Source: Vreelandella profundi (GTDB lineage Bacteria > Pseudomonadota > Gammaproteobacteria > Pseudomonadales > Halomonadaceae). Taken from it: DNA of 64,000 nucleotides. The stretch is taken from the NCBI RefSeq assembly GCF_019722725.1, contig NZ_CP077941.1, positions 3,162,001 to 3,226,000 on the forward strand, given 5' to 3'. Below are positions 59,184 through 64,000 of the stretch, in pieces. Position numbers and translations under genes: made by a program. The first letter of the stretch is position 1; the number at the start of each line of letters is the position of its first letter. The notes beneath the pieces are model-generated. The model did no database searches. It was not told where the DNA came from and saw only the letters and a list, made by a program, of their open reading frames with translations.

Positions 59184-61813
59184 TCGCCAACCTCCATTGA
59201 AGGTATTCGTTTCATGGAGCTAGGCGACAGCTTGACTGGTGTAATGTTCTTCACTGCCTCAAATCCGGATTTCAGCAGCCCGGCATCACTCAGGTACTCT
59301 TGCGCTTCGATGTAGTTTGCTGCGATTCGATAGCCCTCCAGCTTGTTATCTGGATCGGCAATCTTCGCCATCTTCCGCATGATGGCATTGCCCGCGATAA
59401 GCTGGGCGTGCTCGTCCATTTCAAGAAAGATTGGCTGATAACCGGAATAAGCCATCATGCGGCTCAGGGCATTAGTGCGCTTTGCGATAGCTGGCGTTTT
59501 GCGAAGATCATCGTGCAGGTCGGGGTAAAACTCAGCATCCTCACACATCAAGGATAAGTGCAGTAATTCTGAGTTTGTTTCGATGAACTTCATGCTGACG
59601 TTGAGATCCTCCGGAGAGCCAACTGCGATAAGCTTTTGAGTTTCATCGTCTTCTTCGCGATGATTCTCGATTTTAATCACGCGGTTGATCAGGTTGAAGG
59701 TGGCGATATAGTCCTTCACATACTCATCAGATTCCACTCGCTGCTTTTCGTAGCGGCGCTCCAATGCCTGCAATTCGCTATTTTTGAGGAACACTTCGCC
59801 TGCTTCCTCGGCTATGAATAGTTCATCCTTCAGCGCCTCTAGCTGCCCCTCGATTTCAACGGCCAGCTCAGCCGCTTGATGGGCCTTGTAACTGATCTGA
59901 TTGAAATGGGCATTAAGCGCTGGAAGGTAGGTGGCATCGGTGATGAACCAGCGGCACCGAGTACAATTTTCAGGTCCGTGTGGTACAGGGCCATAAACCC
60001 TTGATTGTGCCGATTCTGAATCTCTGACAAGGGAGCCGCCATTCCAGCAACCGCCCAAGGTAGACAACTCATCAGAGCGTACTGAGTTACCTCCAACCAG
60101 GCATAACCCTGTTGCTCGTTCCTCCCATCCAATTGGATTCCGATTTGCGAGCACTGCTTCCACAGAATTGTATTTATCGCTGTTATACGCACTGCGGAGT
60201 TGGATTTGATTCATCTCTGCATCTTCGAGGAAGTTACGAAGCGAGACTTCACCTTTTTCAACCAAAGCGGCGTCAGCCTCTTTCATCTTCTCGGCCATGA
60301 CGGAAGGGGTGATCTTATTGTAATAGATCGTCATGAGTAGTCGGGTATGCCCTGCAAGAAGCTTGGAAATCACCGGCAATGGCAGGTCGGTGTCCATCGT
60401 ATAGCAGGTAATTAGGGAGACCCGAAGGCTATGAAGTGGGTATTCCGTTGCTACTTTTGCGGTTTTTTGCCCTTCATAATCCTCACCGTAGTCTTTCACG
60501 AACCGCAAGCATTTTCCGTTAGACAGTGTTTGACCCGTCCGGAACACATCTTTTTCCAACTTGTACAAAAGGCGATACCAAGGGGAATACACTGTATTTT
60601 TAGCAATTGGAAAGTGTGAATTACTCTCTCGAAATAGGAAAGAGAATTCGCCCATCGCTTCCAATTGTTTCTTGGATTTTACTGCGCCTATATGCGACCG
60701 CCCAAGCTCTGTTCCTTTGGTTAACCGATCAATGGGATTGTATTTTTCCTGCCAGTTGCGTAGCTTTTCCAGCCAATATAGAAGCTCTTCATGCTGCCAA
60801 GGGATAGTGTATCCACGCTGAATTTCATCTTTATTCTGATCGGCGGTTTTGTTGGTAGAGACATAGAGCCCCGTAGAAAAGCACTCGCTCATTGAGTCAT
60901 ACATCCGCCGAAACACGCCTTTTTGGTATGACCGTTTAGGGGAGCCGTATTTGAACGCATGCAGTGTGTTTTCGCTCCATTGACCTTGTTCGTAACGCCA
61001 CGTATCACCTTCCCCCGAGTCAAGAAATCGCACCTGGAAGGTGCGTAATGGCATATGCAGCTTGGTAAACAGAAACATCGCCATCACGGGCGACCAGATT
61101 TCGTGGATCTCAACAAACTTTCTCAATGTTCCGATTTTTCGAAAAACCATTCGAGTGCGAGCAATGCAGTCAGGATCGCTGGGGTCAATCCTCTCCGGAG
61201 GAACCTCCATCCAAGCTAAATTGCCGTATTGAAGATGGTTGATTGTCCAATGCCAGTCTCGAAAATGATGGCCCACCCATGGTGTATTATTGCCGGAGTC
61301 ACCAGTTGGATACGGGCAGAGAATTTGCCTTAGTTGCTGGATATAGCGATAAGGCAATGGGCTGTGAACGGTCTCAGTATTCGATGTAAATTTCTTAATT
61401 CTCTCAAATGGATTTCTGAGCAGGGGCGTTGGAGCCCCATCATCATCTTCGGTACTCAAATGCTGCTCCAGGATGTAACCGCATAGTTCAATCACATAAG
61501 CAACGAATTTTTGGTTTGCCGCTTTTGATCCACATGCAAGCAGATAGACATTAAACTCTTCGCTAGACACTTTGTGACCACCTTGATGCCCCTTAAACAT
61601 CGTCGTTACATCGACGGCGTAAGGGGCCTTTGTGTTTAGGTAGTTCAGAAAATGTTTTAACGCTTCCATTCGCCAGCTCACGCCTTGGTCTTTCGTGGCG
61701 AGCCATTCGGCGCCGTACTGCTGCCATTGAAGCCATTCCGAACCAAAGTCTTGAGTGACCCATCCAAGCGTCAGGTCGGTGGTATATCCTTTGCCGTTCA
61801 TCTTTTTTGGCAC
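59180..61813 (-). CDS. gmtZ: Gamma-mobile-trio integrase-like protein GmtZ (VPA1269 family)
   Basis: Large recombinase-related protein, 877 aa. The tyrosine-recombinase hallmarks lie at about 460-515: HSLRVSLITCYTMD (Arg), LAGHTRLLMTIYYNK (His and candidate Tyr). The N-terminal ~380 residues are helical with no recognised domain; the region after 560 has an ENCTRCRW Cys pair and a long helix (about 670-730). Two bases separate it from gmtY. Expected to act with GmtY in island movement, by analogy to three-recombinase elements such as Tn554 and RIT. Confidence 0.85.
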   Translation of the reverse strand: MPKKMNGKGYTTDLTLGWVTQDFGSEWLQWQQYGAEWLATKDQGVSWRMEALKHFLNYLNTKAPYAVDVTTMFKGHQGGHKVSSEEFNVYLLACGSKAANQKFVAYVIELCGYILEQHLSTEDDDGAPTPLLRNPFERIKKFTSNTETVHSPLPYRYIQQLRQILCPYPTGDSGNNTPWVGHHFRDWHWTINHLQYGNLAWMEVPPERIDPSDPDCIARTRMVFRKIGTLRKFVEIHEIWSPVMAMFLFTKLHMPLRTFQVRFLDSGEGDTWRYEQGQWSENTLHAFKYGSPKRSYQKGVFRRMYDSMSECFSTGLYVSTNKTADQNKDEIQRGYTIPWQHEELLYWLEKLRNWQEKYNPIDRLTKGTELGRSHIGAVKSKKQLEAMGEFSFLFRESNSHFPIAKNTVYSPWYRLLYKLEKDVFRTGQTLSNGKCLRFVKDYGEDYEGQKTAKVATEYPLHSLRVSLITCYTMDTDLPLPVISKLLAGHTRLLMTIYYNKITPSVMAEKMKEADAALVEKGEVSLRNFLEDAEMNQIQLRSAYNSDKYNSVEAVLANRNPIGWEERATGLCLVGGNSVRSDELSTLGGCWNGGSLVRDSESAQSRVYGPVPHGPENCTRCRWFITDATYLPALNAHFNQISYKAHQAAELAVEIEGQLEALKDELFIAEEAGEVFLKNSELQALERRYEKQRVESDEYVKDYIATFNLINRVIKIENHREEDDETQKLIAVGSPEDLNVSMKFIETNSELLHLSLMCEDAEFYPDLHDDLRKTPAIAKRTNALSRMMAYSGYQPIFLEMDEHAQLIAGNAIMRKMAKIADPDNKLEGYRIAANYIEAQEYLSDAGLLKSGFEAVKNITPVKLSPSSMKRIPSMEVGE

Positions 61814-61815
61814 TG

Positions 61816-63282
61816 TTAGCGCTTCCCTAGACGTGGTTTTTTGCCCGTCAAGTTGCTGTTTGGGTCGATATCGTTAAAGCCGTGTTCTGCCAGCGTCTTC
61901 CAATCAAAGGGTGTGGCGGTTTTAGATGTCGCTGAACCCAATTGAAGTTGCTTAGATGCCTGGGAAAGCGCTTTTGACGCCTTGGCGTTTGATGGCAGGG
62001 TGTAAACAACTTGCGAGTCCAAACTTTTGTGATGCAAGCACTTTTTCCTTATGAGCGGATCGACTTCAGCATCTGTCAACCTGCGCCCATAGTTATGGCG
62101 ATGCCCATGGGGGTCTAAGCCTTCAGCCTTATTAGGTTCCAGGCCGATTCGCCTTAGTCCCGACGCATAACTCTGGTTGAAGGCGTTGTAGGTATAGGGG
62201 TTTCCTAAGAACCGGGAATCGAAGTTGATGAACGCATAAGGGTGGTGGCACTGCACGGAGGCCCGGTAAATCAGATACTGTCGCCACAGGGACATGAAGA
62301 CCCGCGCAAACTCCTGTGGGAAGAAATACGCCTCCAGGTAGCCGTCCTTGTGATCAACTACCTTCGACTTCCAGCCGAGATGCTGGGTGCTTTGCATCTC
62401 CTGCCGTGGCGAACGCGCATATTTTTCTTGCAGGTAGGCCTTGCGGGTCTTTATTCCTCTCCGGCTTTTCCAGCCTTCAGGCGCTACACCTTCTACCTCG
62501 TTGTAGATTCTCACGATTGCCTGATCAGGATCGGAGGGGTTTTCAAATACGTCAGTGACCCAAAGCAGAAGTGCCTCGCTACGTCTGAATCCCGCACCAT
62601 GCACAAGAAGCAGTATGAGCTTGTCTCTCAAGGCAACACGCGGGTCTTTCGCGCCGCCCAAACCGTTCAGGTAAAAGTCTTCAAACTTGCTCGAAGGGAA
62701 GGCTATGGCGTCATCTTCTGTTTTCGCCAAAGGCGTTCTGCCTTTGATGCTGCGTGCTCTTTTTACTGTGGCATTGATCGATTTGTCTTTGATATGCCCC
62801 AAAAAGTCGTTCTGATTCCGGCGGAACCAGGCAGCATATTGGATGCGCTCCTCATGACGGGTAGCTGTTCGTAGGTTATTTAATGGTTTTCCCAGGCCTT
62901 TATCAGAGACCCAGCTAGTGAAGTTTGTCAGGTGGCTGATGTGTCGAGCTACCGTGCCTGTGGTTGCCGGAATCCAGTAGAGTCCTGAAGGGTCTAGCCC
63001 ATTCTCACCTACGGTTCCGCTGTAAAGCCTTCTGACAAAAACCGAAAACATCTCTTCTGGACTATCAAACATGTCTTTGTTGGCATCCATGAACTCAATC
63101 AGCAGTATGATCGACTGGATATGCTTGTTGATAGTGGAAAGTGAGGTGCCATTGAGGTGTAGGCTGAGTACGTAATCTGTAACAGATTGCAAAACGCCTT
63201 CGTCGGTCAGAATGATAGGAATATCAGTGGTCACGCCGCTGTTGTCCTGTGCGATTTTGGCAATGACTTTCGTGGCGATCAT
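61816..63282 (-). CDS. gmtY: Gamma-mobile-trio tyrosine recombinase GmtY
   Basis: 488-aa phage-integrase-type recombinase. N-terminal SAM-like domain about 25-150, catalytic domain from about 195. Active residues: Arg in LLVHGAGFRRSEALLLWV (near 235), the HGHRHNYGRRL box (His-x2-x-Arg, near 403) and KKCLHHKSLDSQVVYT with His and Tyr near 430. First gene of the operon, at the right edge of the island; the ATG lies 12 bases after an AGGAAC. It ends two bases before gmtZ. A 210-aa open frame on the opposite strand inside it is not a gene. Confidence 0.88.
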   Translation of the reverse strand: MIATKVIAKIAQDNSGVTTDIPIILTDEGVLQSVTDYVLSLHLNGTSLSTINKHIQSIILLIEFMDANKDMFDSPEEMFSVFVRRLYSGTVGENGLDPSGLYWIPATTGTVARHISHLTNFTSWVSDKGLGKPLNNLRTATRHEERIQYAAWFRRNQNDFLGHIKDKSINATVKRARSIKGRTPLAKTEDDAIAFPSSKFEDFYLNGLGGAKDPRVALRDKLILLLVHGAGFRRSEALLLWVTDVFENPSDPDQAIVRIYNEVEGVAPEGWKSRRGIKTRKAYLQEKYARSPRQEMQSTQHLGWKSKVVDHKDGYLEAYFFPQEFARVFMSLWRQYLIYRASVQCHHPYAFINFDSRFLGNPYTYNAFNQSYASGLRRIGLEPNKAEGLDPHGHRHNYGRRLTDAEVDPLIRKKCLHHKSLDSQVVYTLPSNAKASKALSQASKQLQLGSATSKTATPFDWKTLAEHGFNDIDPNSNLTGKKPRLGKR

Positions 63283-63343
63283 AGCTGTTCCTTACATGAA
63301 CTACATATATTACACTACACGCCTACATGGATATCAAGCATAA

Positions 63344-63369
63344 AATAACCCCCTAAGAAGGAGGTTATT
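63344..63369. terminator. Hairpin between gmtY and tspO
   Basis: AATAACC-c-CCT (63344-63354) pairs with AGG-a-GGTTATT (63359-63369), one mismatch, 4-base loop. It could isolate island and chromosome transcription, or be part of the island end. It has no clear T-tract. Confidence 0.45.
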
Positions 63370-63408
63370 ATCAAAATTACATACTTTTAAGCACTATACG
63401 TACCATAC

Positions 63409-63419
63409 GTGATGCTTTT
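63409..63419. repeat. 11-bp inverted repeat, right copy (possible GMT island end)
   Basis: GTGATGCTTTT, exact reverse complement of 56435-56445. Between the gmtY promoter region and the tspO gene. Confidence 0.35.
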
Positions 63420-63485
63420 TTTATGCCTACTCCTTTTCAAACGCTGGTAGGCTATGACTCTTTGCGCTAACGGAGCAGCGTTAAA

Positions 63486-63953
63486 ATGCTTGAATCACTG
63501 ATTGTGTTACTGATTTCGATAGCGCTGGTGGGATTAACGGCGAGTACCGGCGCGCGCTTTCGGCCTGACAGCTGGTATCGCGAATTGAATAAGCCTTCCT
63601 GGACACCGCCAGATATCGCGTTCCCGATCGCCTGGGGAATACTGTATATATTGATGGCGATAGCCGCATGGCGACTGTATATGGCCGATGAATCATCTTG
63701 GCGAACAGCGGGTTTAGCCGTTTACGCACTACAGTTACTCGTTAATGCTGCGTGGTCTTGGCTGTTCTTTGGCCGTAAGCAGATTGTTGCAGCGCTTGCC
63801 GATATCGTGGGGCTACTGAGCCTGATAACGGTCGCTATTGCGCTGTTTTCCCAGGTAAGTACCCTAGCCGCATGGCTAATGGTGCCCTACTGGCTGTGGG
63901 TAGCTCTTGCGCTGGCACTCAATGCATCTATTTGGCGGCTGAATCGACGTTAA
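63486..63953 (+). CDS. TspO/MBR-family tryptophan-rich sensory protein
   Basis: 155-aa membrane protein with five hydrophobic helices. TspO landmarks: the RPDSWYRELNKPSWTPPDIAFPIAWGILYILMAIAAWR region in blocks (about 23-62; the WTPP and WxxLY motifs), WSWLFFGRKQIVAALADI near 90 and WVALALALNASIWRLN at the end. Such proteins bind porphyrins and affect stress responses. The ATG at 63486 follows GGAGCAGCG. Chromosomal neighbour on the right of the island. Confidence 0.93.
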   Translation: MLESLIVLLISIALVGLTASTGARFRPDSWYRELNKPSWTPPDIAFPIAWGILYILMAIAAWRLYMADESSWRTAGLAVYALQLLVNAAWSWLFFGRKQIVAALADIVGLLSLITVAIALFSQVSTLAAWLMVPYWLWVALALALNASIWRLNRR

Positions 63954-64000
63954 TTGAATGAGCAAACATCACGAGATATTCCAGGGCGGGCGGCTCAATG

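Noticed and set aside
62242..62874. 210-aa open frame on the plus strand inside gmtY
   Set aside because: Antisense to a clear recombinase gene, no ribosome site and no family resemblance.
1..64000. CRISPR arrays, rRNA and tRNA genes
   Set aside because: No regularly spaced repeats of CRISPR type and no cloverleaf or rRNA-like segment were noticed by eye; a tRNAscan/Rfam run would be needed to be certain.

Overview
The window looks like chromosomal DNA of a halophilic gammaproteobacterium, most likely a Halomonas-type Halomonadaceae. That placement is an inference from gene content and codon style: a rhizobial-type phosphatidylcholine synthase, an ectoine-hydrolase-like M24 protein, GABA and beta-alanine catabolism and many amino-acid and cation transporters in moderately GC-rich DNA. 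No rRNA, tRNA or CRISPR array was seen.

Layout. 1-3.2 kb: end of preT, preA (reductive pyrimidine catabolism) and a lone siderophore-binding protein. 3.2-9.9 kb: a lipid A / envelope modification locus (glycosyltransferase, dgkA, PAP2 phosphatase, eptA) divergent from a PmrAB-like two-component system, with three PmrA-box-like sites, one of them in front of a small unknown membrane protein. 10-12.6 kb: codB-codA. 12.6-23 kb: housekeeping and accessory genes (GNAT, pcs, uracil-DNA glycosylase family, tag, fasciclin plus ECF sigma plus anti-sigma, a frameshifted MocR regulator next to DUF1127 and phzF, PAAR, class I aldolase). 23.2-28.5 kb: a siderophore uptake operon with TonB receptor. 28.6-36 kb: FAD urate-hydroxylase-like gene, LysE exporter, RutR-like regulator, malonate/methylmalonate-semialdehyde dehydrogenase, beta-alanine:pyruvate aminotransferase and N-carbamoyl-beta-alanine amidohydrolase. 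With preTA and codBA these cover most steps from cytosine/uracil to acetyl-CoA; dihydropyrimidinase is not in the window.

37.7-42.9 kb is the first accessory island: six integron-type gene cassettes separated by attC-like sites all pointing the same way, with no integrase in view (a CALIN). They carry YefM/YoeB, HigBA-like, a VOC protein, a DUF6037-like protein, a two-gene Pycsar anti-phage system (nucleotide cyclase plus transmembrane effector) and a LysE exporter. The block is bounded by 46-bp direct repeats (45/46 identical) of the photolyase 3' end. The distal copy still abuts the antiporter gene, so the island seems to have entered at the photolyase terminus.

43-56.4 kb: Na+/H+ antiporter, GABA cluster (gabT, gabD, APC permease, MocR/GabR-like regulator), a lysozyme-like lipoprotein, TauE/SafE exporter, M24 hydrolase, YfcC transporter and OYE-type reductase.

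56.4-63.4 kb is a second island: a three-gene recombinase operon matching gamma-mobile-trio (GmtY-GmtZ-GmtX) with three uncharacterised cargo genes, two of them followed by attC-like hairpins. An 11-bp inverted repeat lies near both edges. A TspO-family gene closes the window.

The most noteworthy items are the Pycsar cassette and its array, the repeat-bounded insertion at the photolyase 3' end, the GMT island with unknown cargo, and the predicted PmrA regulon including an uncharacterised membrane protein.
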